From Vavraia culicis subsp. floridensis (Eukaryota > Microsporidia > Pleistophoridae), in assembly GCF_000192795.1 (NCBI RefSeq), contig NW_007360608.1, positions 60,477-124,476 on the forward strand: a stretch of 64,000 nt of DNA, given 5' to 3'. The stretch's first letter is position 1, and each line of letters begins with the position of its first letter. The position numbers were made by a program, and so were the translations under genes. Below the pieces are notes generated by a model that worked only from the letters and a program-made list of their open reading frames with translations, was not told the DNA's origin and made no database searches. Below are positions 21,430-31,205 of the stretch, piece by piece.

Positions 21430-23607
21430 ATGAACGTATTAATATCAATTATATCACTTGTAGCGGCATTGGAGCTGCGAACGCTGGTGTATCTCAACAA
21501 ACTCTACGTGCACCCGGCAAAACAAACAAATAATAAGATATATCGCGGTTACGAGATCGAACGGAACGTAGGCCTGGGCGTACGGCTAAAACAATTCGTT
21601 CTTCGGCCTGAGCACCATTTAACAGTTAACGATTTTTGGAGAGTTCTCGGCAAAAGTAGCGAGCAACTTACAAATAAGAACCATATATTGCGGTTGATGG
21701 ATGACAACCTGCGAATACGACCATTTCACACACCGATAGATAGTGTTACCATCTTTTCCATTATTTTGGATGCGCTTAACCTACCTGAGGGCTGCCACAT
21801 TTTTTTGGTCGTTGATGATCTCGATATCAAGGAAATAGCACAGAGTGCCGTTCAAGCGTTCACCAACGTGAACTTGAAGCTGCAATACATTCTGCCCAAG
21901 ACTCTCGTTCTAGCGCTCGATGAGTTGGTGAAAAAGAGGATCAAAAAGAGGTACCTGTTGGTGATCGACACCAGCGGGAAAAGGAGCGTTTTTTCGTTTT
22001 ATACGACCAATAAGGGCAAGAAGGGCCGGAAAGCAGGAAAAGAAAATGACCAAAACTCGAAGATTGCCGGCAAAAACGAGAGAAAGGCTGACAGCAAATC
22101 AAAGGAAGACGAAATATTAAATTGGAACGAAGGATATACAATCAAATTTGCGTTTGCCCACGAAACAGAGATAATATCGGATATCACGATCACAAACATG
22201 ATATACGAGTTCATACGAAAGACCGTGGAAGATGCCTACAACAAGTTCAGGACTAAAGATAGGAACCTAGAGCCGGTCGAGATGGGCTACTATCCCTTCG
22301 ACTACGATAGAAAAAGACCGGATTATTATTTTTATGCCGAAGACATCCTAATGGATATGCTGCAGCCAATACAAACAGGAGCAAAAAGCTACACAAGAAC
22401 AGAAGTTCTTATTCACAACTCGAACGGTGCCTCGATTGCGGTGCTAACCTTTCAGGAATTCGATCTCAATGATCTGCATCGTAAGCTCAACCGTTACCGT
22501 GATAAAAACAACACAACGATGTCATCGTTTGAAGACAACCTTGTAAATAAAATGTTGGAAATTATGAACGATAGAAAGATAGCGCCCAAAAATCTGCTAA
22601 AGCATATCGATGTGATATGCCATGGCATGGCAATGGAGCTCAGCTTTGTTAAAGAGTATTTTTCGGTGCTAAAGGTAAAAACCAGACATTTCTTGTCTCG
22701 CTACGGCTCGGGAGGCAACCACTACCATCCATCAAAAGTAAAGGATGATAGGGTTTATGAGGTGAATAGCATTCCTGGGGTAAACACAGAGGAATATGAG
22801 AAGATAATGTATGAGATCAAAGTGTATGAAACAGCAAAGAAACTTGCAAATAGTAGCGAAAAGATACAATCGGATCATCCATTGGTCAAAGAATACGAGG
22901 AGTTGAAAGAAAAGATTTCAAGGAGTGATCCGAATCTGACATTCGATGAGTACCGTGATTTTGCTAAGAATTATGAGCAAATTGCGTACAAATATGATAC
23001 AAGAAGCCTTAAAGCGGCGCATGCAGGTCTGCTCGAACAGCTTCGAGAGATTGAGATGCTGAAGAACGAGGAGCCTAAACTGTATAGAGCCGTTGAGCAT
23101 CTCTATGAAGGGATCAAGAAATGGCATGAGGGACTCGGTGATATAACTGAAACGACCTGTTACGAGCTTATAAAACAGCGGCACAGGCTGAAAGAGTCGC
23201 TAGAGGCAGCGAGAGAGGGTAGAGCTGTGGATGAGATCGACAGTAAAATGGATACAGAGATATCGCATGAGGAGAGGAAACCAGAAAGCGTGCCACCTGA
23301 CCAATACATCACAAAAAGAACAACGATGCCGAAAAAAAAACGGGCAAAATACGTTCATGTGTTCAAAAATCTTATTTATCGGTTCTCAAGACTTTTGGGC
23401 ATCGCGAAGCGTAGATCCGATAGAGTGCGGCAAAGGGACGTCTTTGAAGAGATACCGAACAAAACAAGACTCGAACGAGTCATTCCTCGATCTATTGATC
23501 CATCTTTCGGTAGCAAACACCAATACTTGGATGATTCTGAAGAAATAGAAAATGAGAAGAGGTACGAAGAATACGAGCAAAGGGGGTATGTCCACGAGGA
23601 GCTGTGA
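21430..23607 (+). CDS. Large ER-luminal protein with signal peptide and C-terminal HEEL (paralogue 2)
   Basis: A 725-residue paralogue of the gene at 17578-19926, facing it head to head. It has a signal peptide (MNVLISIISLVAA) and the same mature start (LELRTLVYLNKLYVHP). Matching blocks through the length include 'ALDELVKKRIKKRYLL' and 'VEMGYYPFDYDRKRPDYYF', and it also ends in HEEL. The conserved parts are interrupted by a lysine-rich insert near residues 195-225. The last 100 residues are basic and diverge most, yet the four-residue retrieval signal is kept, which argues that ER residence is under selection. Function unknown; a chaperone or scaffold role would be a guess. Confidence 0.8.
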   Translation: MNVLISIISLVAALELRTLVYLNKLYVHPAKQTNNKIYRGYEIERNVGLGVRLKQFVLRPEHHLTVNDFWRVLGKSSEQLTNKNHILRLMDDNLRIRPFHTPIDSVTIFSIILDALNLPEGCHIFLVVDDLDIKEIAQSAVQAFTNVNLKLQYILPKTLVLALDELVKKRIKKRYLLVIDTSGKRSVFSFYTTNKGKKGRKAGKENDQNSKIAGKNERKADSKSKEDEILNWNEGYTIKFAFAHETEIISDITITNMIYEFIRKTVEDAYNKFRTKDRNLEPVEMGYYPFDYDRKRPDYYFYAEDILMDMLQPIQTGAKSYTRTEVLIHNSNGASIAVLTFQEFDLNDLHRKLNRYRDKNNTTMSSFEDNLVNKMLEIMNDRKIAPKNLLKHIDVICHGMAMELSFVKEYFSVLKVKTRHFLSRYGSGGNHYHPSKVKDDRVYEVNSIPGVNTEEYEKIMYEIKVYETAKKLANSSEKIQSDHPLVKEYEELKEKISRSDPNLTFDEYRDFAKNYEQIAYKYDTRSLKAAHAGLLEQLREIEMLKNEEPKLYRAVEHLYEGIKKWHEGLGDITETTCYELIKQRHRLKESLEAAREGRAVDEIDSKMDTEISHEERKPESVPPDQYITKRTTMPKKKRAKYVHVFKNLIYRFSRLLGIAKRRSDRVRQRDVFEEIPNKTRLERVIPRSIDPSFGSKHQYLDDSEEIENEKRYEEYEQRGYVHEEL

Positions 23608-24359
23608 AATTTTATTAAATTCTCGTTTTTATGAAACACTGGACCGGTACAATGCATACCTAGCATTATTCCTGTGCAGCACAGATTTGTGCACTTCATA
23701 ATTTGTACCGATTCAGGTGCTAAAACAATCTTTTAGCGAGTAAGTACGTACTGAGCCATGAAATACCAAGAAATGAATCAAATCGTATTTTTCATCAGTT
23801 CATCGATCTAAAATGACTTTGTAGCGATGATGTTGCTGTGTGAGATGGCAGTAAACACACGAGTTTTAGTACAAAAATATTGTCAGCACGCCATGGATGT
23901 TGCCGCAAGTTTAAGGAGCTGTACGTCTGATCCAGCCCATGAAAATACTTGTAACAAAGCCTTACACCGCAAATCTCGTCTATTAAACGTGCCATGCACG
24001 GAGTTACGCTCCACAGGTTTGATTAGAACCACGAATCTATCTGATGTAAATGTGGGTGGTGCAGGTAACTTTATCAGTTATGTCCATAGCCTTTTAAATA
24101 AAGCTTTCTCAGTGCAAAAAATAGTTTATTACTGCCATAGATCCTACATAATCAAATATGCGTGTAGCTGAACAGAGCCGTGGCATTCAAGGACTCGTAA
24201 TTTTACGGTTTCTTGCAATCTGCCGTTGCCGATACGACAGCACACACGATGTAATAGCTCGGTACAAAAACTTTACTGACAATTCACCGATGTAAATTTA
24301 CATATACCCTTACCGTGCCGCATCGTTCCAAACACCACCCAGCCTTACCTACTTCTGTC
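23608..24359. other. Intergenic between convergent genes, no gene seen
   Basis: No supported coding frame or RNA gene. Confidence 0.6.
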
Positions 24360-25040
24360 TCATGCATCCTCATCTGAGGCCTCCTTATACTCCGGCTTCA
24401 AAGAATAGCTGTTCCTGTGATCTTTCTTATTGAGCACCGCTATCTCACCCAATATCTCCTGTATGTAGGCAACGGGCTGTCCCGAAAAGTCTGCGAGATC
24501 CTTTGCTGTCCAGCTATCAAACTTTTCAAACGCCTTAAACACCATATCCATAACTTCATTTCTCTCAAGTCTCTCCCGTTTCTGCGACTGCAGCTGTTTC
24601 TTTCGTCTTCGTGCCAGGCTCTCCAGTTCTGACACGGTGCCAAACCGGTCAGTCTTCCGACCCTCCTTCATGTAATCAATGATCTGTGTTGATGGCTGTG
24701 CAGCAGCCGACACCTCCTCCATTTTCTTGAACTCTAGGTATGCGTTGTCAAACACCGGATTCACGAACACTTCCTTCACCACCTTGCCCTCAATCCTGTC
24801 ATTGCCTTTCAGCACGTACATAGGCTGGCTGATTTCGTTGAACCTGATGGTAAAGTTCAGAGGTACATCTGAGAGTGTTATGCCGATCGATACCTGTGCA
24901 GGCGCATCGCTCGTTGCCGTGCTTATGTTCAGGTATCCGATTTCTGTGTCGCTGTTGAACGACAACAGCTTTTTTGAGAGGAATGGCGGCAGCTTGGCAA
25001 GCCATACGGAGACTTCCTTGGTTTTTGTGTCCAATAGCAT
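24360..25040 (-). CDS. TFG2: TFIIF subunit beta (RAP30 / Tfg2)
   Basis: A general RNA polymerase II initiation factor subunit, nuclear. The N-terminal dimerisation region shows 'EVSVWLAKLPPFLSKKL' and 'EIGYLNI', matching 'VWLVKVPxYLSQxW' and 'VGKLRI' of RAP30. The C-terminal winged helix is clearer: 'EVMDMVFKAFEKFDSWTAKD', then 'QPVAYIQEILGEIAVLNKKD' and 'YSLKPEY', equivalent to 'QPVxYLKEILKEIxVxN...WELKPEY'. With ATG 25040 it has 226 residues and an N-terminal distance to VWLAK like that of other RAP30 proteins. The frame continues to another ATG at 25172 (270 residues). I prefer 25040 because of the family start and the CCCC run 13 nt upstream. Confidence 0.86.
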   Translation of the reverse strand: MLLDTKTKEVSVWLAKLPPFLSKKLLSFNSDTEIGYLNISTATSDAPAQVSIGITLSDVPLNFTIRFNEISQPMYVLKGNDRIEGKVVKEVFVNPVFDNAYLEFKKMEEVSAAAQPSTQIIDYMKEGRKTDRFGTVSELESLARRRKKQLQSQKRERLERNEVMDMVFKAFEKFDSWTAKDLADFSGQPVAYIQEILGEIAVLNKKDHRNSYSLKPEYKEASDEDA

Positions 25041-25936
25041 GGTAGCGGTAACAGGGGTACCCCCATTTATTTGATATATTGCACTGCTAAGCGTTTTAGT
25101 TTTTACCAACGAAAAAACGCTCATCATTGGCAACGATTTGATTTGACACAGCCCGAACGAACACGCTTTCATGGCCTTGTGATTGACAGAGCGCTACAAA
25201 ACTAAGTCGTTCCTTCAAAATTTGAGTTTACCGCTGTTGTAGGAGATTTAATGTAGCCATTCTGGGAGTGCTGTTGTATGAAAAGGTAAACAAATAATTA
25301 ACAAATCGGGCATTTGCGGAGCGTTTTGCAAATGAAGGGCGGTACTGATCTGATTTTAACAACGGTGCCAAAAATTGCAACCGCTCGTATTTTTTAAGTT
25401 TAATCTGCAGAATGCGCTTCGTACACAGGCACTGCAAATGTTCATTAGCCCGCCATTCCAAAACCAAAAATTCTCCTTCAGCAGCTTTCATCACAATGAG
25501 CAGTACGTAAAAGAGGTGAACACAGCAGTTTCACACCGTGACAAGCAACATTATCAGACCAACGCGTGTCACGACGTTTCCTAGCGGTCATATTTTACGG
25601 TGTTCGGTTAAGAAACTATGAGCGTAGTTACCGCTGCCAAGCCTGACCAGAGATATGATTTACAGCACAGATATTTGTTAGCGGTGCCATGTTTACGCTA
25701 CAATTCGGTAGCAAACCGTGAACCAGGGCTGAAACACCAAGAAGATTGGAGCGTGTGATTGTGGAGCGAACCATCAATTAAACCAATTTTTACGATAAAT
25801 GAATCATACGAAGGGTAACCACGCTACAGCAGCGTTGCAAGTCACCCGTTAGTACACGACTCACAAATGTTTGCTTCCACGGTACTTACTCTGAACTCAG
25901 CTATGGCCAACAGATGTTTACTTTTGAAGTATGTCT
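25041..25936. other. Intergenic, no further gene seen
   Basis: Contains the possible 44-codon N-terminal extension of TFIIF-beta (25041-25172). Otherwise there is no supported frame. Confidence 0.5.
25054..25057 (-). promoter_or_regulatory. CCCC motif before the TFIIF-beta start
   Basis: Lies within 'gggggtacccctgttaccg' on the gene strand, 13 nt before the chosen ATG. It would be inside the coding region if the longer start were used. Confidence 0.4.
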
Positions 25937-27322
25937 TTATTTCAGAAGCGGCTCAAAGTGGTCAAACGTGTGGAGGATCCCCAGCTCAACACTTCCATCC
26001 CCAATTTCATTGCACTGCCCTTCTATCGTGTACACAAGAACTTTTATGCCAAGCATGCGGCTGAATGCCATTATATCAACATATTCAGTATCCTTGTAGA
26101 AAGGCTCCACCGATTCTGATACGTATGCACCCACAGGCTTTGCCAGAAACGGTGCATACAGATCCTCATTCAGCTTCATCTCCGTTGAGATCAGCAGCTT
26201 CAGAAACATCGTAAGCGAGTTAAGGTCTATCATCTCAAACATGCTGTCCTTATCACGTATTTCTACGGACTCATCAATAAAGTAATCTGCACTTGAGCAC
26301 TGGTAGAACTGATCCCTTTGGTCCTTTGATTCATCATCGCGTGCCTCTGCTTGCGGTGAGTTCGTGTCCGTGTTTACCGACCTTGTGCTTGCGCTCCAAT
26401 CGCTTAGAAGGGCCGTGGTAGATGCACCGTTGCACGAATTGATTTGCAGGTTCACACCGATCAGACTGTCACTCGTGGTTGCATCGTGCTGCTCCATGAC
26501 CATGTCATTTATATGCTGCTTGTTTGTTGCACTGCTCATCTGTTCCGCTTTCTGCTCAACAACACCGCCATTCGATTTGTTTGTCATGTTCCTGTCATTC
26601 ATTCTTTTCTCATCCGCTCTCCTCGCATTTATATTTTCACCCGCCATGTTCTGTTTCTTACTACTTCGTTCATCACTCGCACATCCCATGCGATCACCTT
26701 TGCCACCATTTTCACACTTCTCGGTGCTTTTCCCATCAATTCCTTTCTTCCCATCATTATCTCCATATTTTCCTTTCCTCTCATCATTATCTCCATATTT
26801 TCCTTTCCTCTCATCATTATCTCCATATTTTCCTTTCTTCCCATCATTATCTCCACATTTTCCTTTCCTCTCATCATTTCCACTCTCATCCGCACATCTC
26901 TCATCCGCACATCTCTCATCCGCACATCTCTCATCCGCACATCTCCCATCACCACATCTCTCATCCGCACATCTCTCATCACCACTCCCTCCATTCTCAT
27001 CCACCAACCCTCCACTCTCCCTAATAATCTTCCTCTCCCTCATAAACCCCATAAAATCATCATAAAAATCCTCAAACACGTACTCCTCAACACCGCCCTT
27101 CACTATCAAAGCCTTAAAATCATTCTTCACGGTAATATCATCACCGTAAAGCAGGCTCACGATTATCGATGTGTAAAAGCAGTTGCCATTGCGGGAAACT
27201 TCAGAGTACTGTGTGTATCCGTTGCGTGCGATAAGCTCGAACGTCTTTTTAAAACGTGTGTCCTCGGCCAGCGGGTGCGATTGTACTGGTTTTGTGTGCG
27301 ATACGTTTGTTGGTTTTATCAT
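25937..27322 (-). CDS. Otubain-like OTU cysteine protease with large repeat insertion
   Basis: A 461-residue protein whose ends form an OTU/otubain fold. 'EVSRNGNCFYTSI' puts the nucleophile at Cys48, and the C-terminal 'HTFDHFEPLL' supplies His455. Otubains read DGNCFY and HYD here. This protein has Asn45 in place of the Asp before GNC and Glu457 where the Asp after the His is expected. Between the two halves lies a low-complexity insert of about 250 residues, with five-residue ADERC repeats and ten-residue GKYGDNDERK repeats. The predicted role is removing ubiquitin or a related modifier, if it is active. The start follows 'accgtgcccataaaaaacaa' (CCC motif). Confidence 0.75.
   Translation of the reverse strand: MIKPTNVSHTKPVQSHPLAEDTRFKKTFELIARNGYTQYSEVSRNGNCFYTSIIVSLLYGDDITVKNDFKALIVKGGVEEYVFEDFYDDFMGFMRERKIIRESGGLVDENGGSGDERCADERCGDGRCADERCADERCADERCADESGNDERKGKCGDNDGKKGKYGDNDERKGKYGDNDERKGKYGDNDGKKGIDGKSTEKCENGGKGDRMGCASDERSSKKQNMAGENINARRADEKRMNDRNMTNKSNGGVVEQKAEQMSSATNKQHINDMVMEQHDATTSDSLIGVNLQINSCNGASTTALLSDWSASTRSVNTDTNSPQAEARDDESKDQRDQFYQCSSADYFIDESVEIRDKDSMFEMIDLNSLTMFLKLLISTEMKLNEDLYAPFLAKPVGAYVSESVEPFYKDTEYVDIMAFSRMLGIKVLVYTIEGQCNEIGDGSVELGILHTFDHFEPLLK
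26741..26880. repeat. 30-bp in-frame tandem repeats (GKYGDNDERK)
   Basis: Five units start at 26741, 26771, 26801, 26831 and 26861. The period is a multiple of three, so the reading frame of the otubain-like gene is kept. Confidence 0.9.
26885..26985. repeat. 15-bp in-frame tandem repeats (ADERC)
   Basis: About seven copies of tcatccgcacatctc, some varied, inside the same gene. They encode a cysteine every five residues. Confidence 0.85.
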
Positions 27323-28193
27323 TTGTTTTTTATGGGCACGGTACGGCCCGCTTTTTTATGGTGATAAATCACGAATCGTAAATTGCGTGTTGATCAGGAT
27401 AATTGTAAGGTGTGGTTGAGGTTTTGTCTTTTTTTGGCGGGTGTGGAGCGGTTCCTTGCCCGATACTTTTCTACTAGAAACGTATTTCATGTCACACGCG
27501 CATCACACCCATCAAGTACACCCGGTATGGTAGCACAAGCTTGATTGCCTGTCAGCAAACAACCCATTCCATGGTACACTTTGTTTGCAGTACCTAGGCT
27601 ACTAAGAGATACGCTTAGCTGTAAACATACCTCATTTAATGCGCATAACCACCAATTCGCATTTTTTGCACTTTTTCATCAAAAATTGAGCTAAACGTAC
27701 TTTTTACCAAAAGTGCTTTGTTTACCACTTTAGTTCACGGCACAGGTACCCTTTAATTATACACCCCTAAACAAGAACAATGCCGAAGAATTAAACGGTC
27801 AAATATTATTGAACGGTTCAGGAGTGCTAAACTTGATAACAGAAAAGTTGTTTATTTAGGTGGTGCTTAGGGGAAGATAAATTACTTTTAGCGGCATGAA
27901 CTAAAGGGTAATGTGCAGCGGATGAAGAGAGGTGAATTAATACAAATTTAATTTATTAGCATTTTTGTACTGAGCTATGAATGAATTTAGTTTATTGACA
28001 GTGTTGCAAGAGATAATAAATTATTGCTTGCATGTAGGAAGATAAGTTATTCATAGTGGAGATGAAGAGAGCGATGCGCATGGTAAGTGAATGGTAGAGT
28101 GGTACCTCCACTTTCCCACCACATACAAACAGATCATTGCTCTTTGAGTGCAACCATGCACCGTTACGTGTAACAAAATGTTTTACCCTCCAC
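27323..28193. other. Divergent spacer, no gene seen
   Basis: No supported frame. 27702-27722 (TTTTACCAAAAGTGCTTTGT...) matches 40060-40080 at 20 of 21 positions. Confidence 0.55.
28186..28188 (+). promoter_or_regulatory. CCC motif before the Rmp1-like start
   Basis: 'ttttaccctccac' precedes ATG 28194. It falls inside the frame if the upstream start at 28137 were used, so it supports the shorter protein. Confidence 0.4.
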
Positions 28194-28571
28194 ATGCCAA
28201 ATCCGCATATAGAATTAGAAAACGAATACAAACTTATCAAACAGCTGCTTTACAAGAGTAAAAACCAGCATAGAAGAACGCTCATATATAGAAAGATGAA
28301 AGAGCTGTTTAAAAAGATAAAGGGGAGAGAATCAATGAACGCAATAAAAAACGTATCTCGTGATTTATACGTGCTCACCAGCAGTAATGTACCGTTAGGG
28401 CACTTCATAGGATTTACTTATGTAATAATGGGCATATCAGCTAAGGTGTATTGCATTGCTGACGAACTAGAAATGGATGAGGTGAGAGAAAGTAATGCAA
28501 AAGAAAGTGATTCAGATGAAATTTGTGATGTATTCGATAAAATAAGAAAAAATGACTTGAAATTGTTATAG
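28194..28571 (+). CDS. RMP1: RNase MRP protein subunit Rmp1-like
   Basis: A 125-residue protein matching the small Rmp1 family. 'ELENEYKLIKQLLYKSKNQH' is followed by RR and a helical stretch, equivalent to 'LEQEYRLILLLNHRNKNQHR' in yeast Rmp1. 'GHFIGFTYVIMGISAKVYCI' stands where Rmp1 has 'LGQFVTLGCTLVTLLANVRAL'. Rmp1 is the subunit specific to RNase MRP, which cleaves pre-rRNA and some mRNAs in the nucleolus. The protein is shorter than yeast Rmp1 (about 200 residues) because it lacks the long lysine-rich tail. I take ATG 28194 rather than the in-frame start at 28137, using the family N-terminus and the CCC motif. Medium confidence, since the family is short and divergent. Confidence 0.62.
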   Translation: MPNPHIELENEYKLIKQLLYKSKNQHRRTLIYRKMKELFKKIKGRESMNAIKNVSRDLYVLTSSNVPLGHFIGFTYVIMGISAKVYCIADELEMDEVRESNAKESDSDEICDVFDKIRKNDLKLL

Positions 28572-28883
28572 ATAGAATGGAATCAGAGTGTTTCTGGTGT
28601 AGAAAAGGTATTTTTAGGCTTCAATAGCAAATACATGACAACGCTAAAATTATTATCTTTTTCTGTGAATGCTAAATAAATTATTTGCCCCAAGCGTAAA
28701 AACCATCACAGATTTGTTCTAATGTTGGTCTACAGCCAGGTATTTAAATACATCATATTGCCGATATGTGGCCTAGTTAACGATATCTAATGAGTTGGGG
28801 CCAGAGGTGCTCTTAAGATTATCTTTGAGGGACGACTTGACCCAATACCATAAGAAAGTACTTGGTACTCCATTTATTTTACG
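28572..28883. other. Short spacer between convergent genes
   Basis: Nothing recognised. Confidence 0.6.
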
Positions 28884-30083
28884 TTACGTAGAGAGATTGG
28901 TTAGGATCCCCTGCGCAATATCTTGGTTATATTTTGCAATCACGGTGGACATCTCTACCAGCTCGTTCGTTGTCACGTTCGTGATCAGTTCAGCACTCTT
29001 TGTGGCGATAGACTGCACCTCGTCCGTAATATCGGTTGTCATCTGCGTGTGCAGTTCAGATAGCGCAGTTGTGATGTCTGATGTTTCCTTGGCAGAAACC
29101 TTGTCTAAAAGAGCCTGAACCAGAACAAGTACGTTTCCTACTGCTCCTTCTAATCTGGAAATAAGTTCCTTTGTACCCTCGTCCATTATTGTCGTAGTTC
29201 CTCCTGTTTCGTACGCCTGCACATCAGTGATCAGTGATTTGATATCTGTAATAAATTTGTCGAAGAGTGCCTTGATATCACTGTATAACTGCTGCATTCC
29301 TGGTTCAATGCTGCCTGCCATTGCTACTGGATCCGGGAACTTTAGCTGTGGAATTATAGGGTCGTTATTATTTGGATCGCTTAATATAGTTTGTATTTGA
29401 TCGTATAGCGACTGATTTTCAGATTGTATTAGCGCCTTGAGAGCATCTGCCTGGCTCGTACCGGATGTGTCCGTCAGTTTAACAATGTTATTATTAAGAG
29501 TTGTGATCAAGTCGCTTATCGCTTTCGTAAGTGTTGTATTCTTTTGCTGCAATACATCGGTTGTTGATGATATCTCTTTCTGTGTTATTTCGTTCACTAT
29601 TGCGTCCATATCAGCTGATGCATCACTAAGTATCGTTGTAAGACCTGTTTCGATGTCCTTGTTGCCAGCATCAATCACGGGCGCAATTACACTTTTCTCT
29701 TTTTCTGTTGTGGCACCAACGGTGTTAGAAATGGTGATGAGTGACGTATTAACAATGTCAGCAATTCCTTTGTCCAAGTCATCGCATCCCCTTATAATCA
29801 CGTCCAATATGGTTTGAATATCAGGTATCACAATTCCTCCACGAACAGCATTTTTGGGATGTGTTTCTGCAGGCACGGCATGCAAACGTGATACTAGTTT
29901 TCTTCTTTGCTGCAGCTGTGTGACCGCCGGTGGGCGAGGACCCGAGAGTAAGCGGGGAGCTGTTCTTAACTTCAGATCTCTTTTAAAAACCCTTGGTTGT
30001 GATTGCAGCTGAAATGGCTTGAGTCCAAAGTTAATTGAAAGTACCTGGTCTAAAAAGATGGATAAGACGGGTAAGAAGTTCAT
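28884..30083 (-). CDS. Secreted, helix-rich protein of unknown function
   Basis: I do not recognise this 399-residue protein. It starts with a hydrophobic signal-like segment (MNFLPVLSIFLDQVLS). A basic, proline-containing stretch follows (about residues 20-85, with RTAPRLLSGPRPP). The rest is long, mildly acidic and rich in I, T, D and S, with no glycine or proline clusters and recurring 'ITTxLxxxxxDI' patterns typical of amphipathic helical bundles. There are almost no cysteines. The start has no CCC/GGG motif nearby, like the other lineage-specific secreted genes here. A role in the spore wall, polar tube or host interface is possible but unproven. Confidence 0.7.
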   Translation of the reverse strand: MNFLPVLSIFLDQVLSINFGLKPFQLQSQPRVFKRDLKLRTAPRLLSGPRPPAVTQLQQRRKLVSRLHAVPAETHPKNAVRGGIVIPDIQTILDVIIRGCDDLDKGIADIVNTSLITISNTVGATTEKEKSVIAPVIDAGNKDIETGLTTILSDASADMDAIVNEITQKEISSTTDVLQQKNTTLTKAISDLITTLNNNIVKLTDTSGTSQADALKALIQSENQSLYDQIQTILSDPNNNDPIIPQLKFPDPVAMAGSIEPGMQQLYSDIKALFDKFITDIKSLITDVQAYETGGTTTIMDEGTKELISRLEGAVGNVLVLVQALLDKVSAKETSDITTALSELHTQMTTDITDEVQSIATKSAELITNVTTNELVEMSTVIAKYNQDIAQGILTNLST

Positions 30084-31205
30084 GATACATGTTCAACGAG
30101 CACATTTATATTTAATTTCGAAATCGATCTAGAACGAAATATGATTTCTTGCATTATTGGACATATTTATGCGTAAAATATATAAGAATATTATTAAGCA
30201 TAATTATAATCGTGGTAACCGTGATACCAATGCCAATTTTATTCAATGACCAATAAGCACATGTTTTTTAGTGCGTGTAAAACGCTGTACCAAATAAAAT
30301 AACGTTCTTAAACACAAAAAAATTTATTCCGCTCTAGAGATAGAAAAAGAACAGCAAACTGTTCATAATTAACAAAGTTTGGTTTAAAATTCAATTTATT
30401 CCATAAGAAGATGCGTGCTCAGATCATTAATCTGGCAGTATCAGCTAAAAATCACTACAAAATCATATAATGAAAGGGATCTCGCAACAATTTCATAATG
30501 ATTGTATTTGTAAGAACTCAGTTTATAAACAGTCATAGCTACCCGTGTTTAAAGTTATTTTTTTCAATTCTGTTATTTTTCTTTTTTCGACTTCTTCTAT
30601 TTTCATTTTTTTTACAAAAAGTCATTTATCACCCAATTTTCCTCATTTTCACACATTTACCAGATAAAAATGGCAGGGTACCAATTCGGTTCTTACAGCA
30701 GAACAAAAAACAACTACGAGTGATATTATTGTAACAATTGTAAAATATTATAATGTGATTAACGCTATTCCAAAGCACTTTTTTCCTTTTCTATCTGCCG
30801 GTAATACCCCTTTACTTATCCGTGCAAGTACCGAAAAGAGCAATTCTAGTTTTCATTATTTATTGATGTTTGTGCTCAAAACTAAGCAATTCTGTGTTGT
30901 CTTCGTAATATTTGATTCATTGCACTGAAAATAATGGTTATGGATAGATTTCGGCCCATGCTATGCATCATGCCTATTGCTGTCATTTCATAAATAAAGA
31001 CCGATCAAAAGCTGATGCAACACAACGAACGTTTTTACTATACCGGTATGTTAAGATGATTAAAAAATGCTTTTAGCGGAATAATACGTCTTATTGGGAC
31101 TAAAATACAAAAAAAGAAAAAATAGAAAATAAAAATAAAGAAGAAAAGAGATAAGGAGGGGATCTATGTCCATGATATTTTTACGATGTTTTACGATGTT
31201 TTACG
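30084..31205. other. Divergent spacer, no gene seen
   Basis: AT-rich. Ends with three direct copies of ttttacgatg (about 31178-31208) that run into the start codon of the next gene. Confidence 0.55.

Noticed and set aside
26741..26985. CRISPR-like array
   Set aside because: The units are contiguous with no unique spacers, preserve a reading frame and lie inside a eukaryotic gene.
26364..27364. Three plus-strand Ser/His/Phe/Pro-rich frames opposite the otubain-like gene
   Set aside because: They mirror the in-frame repeats of the real gene. The protease motifs are on the minus strand.
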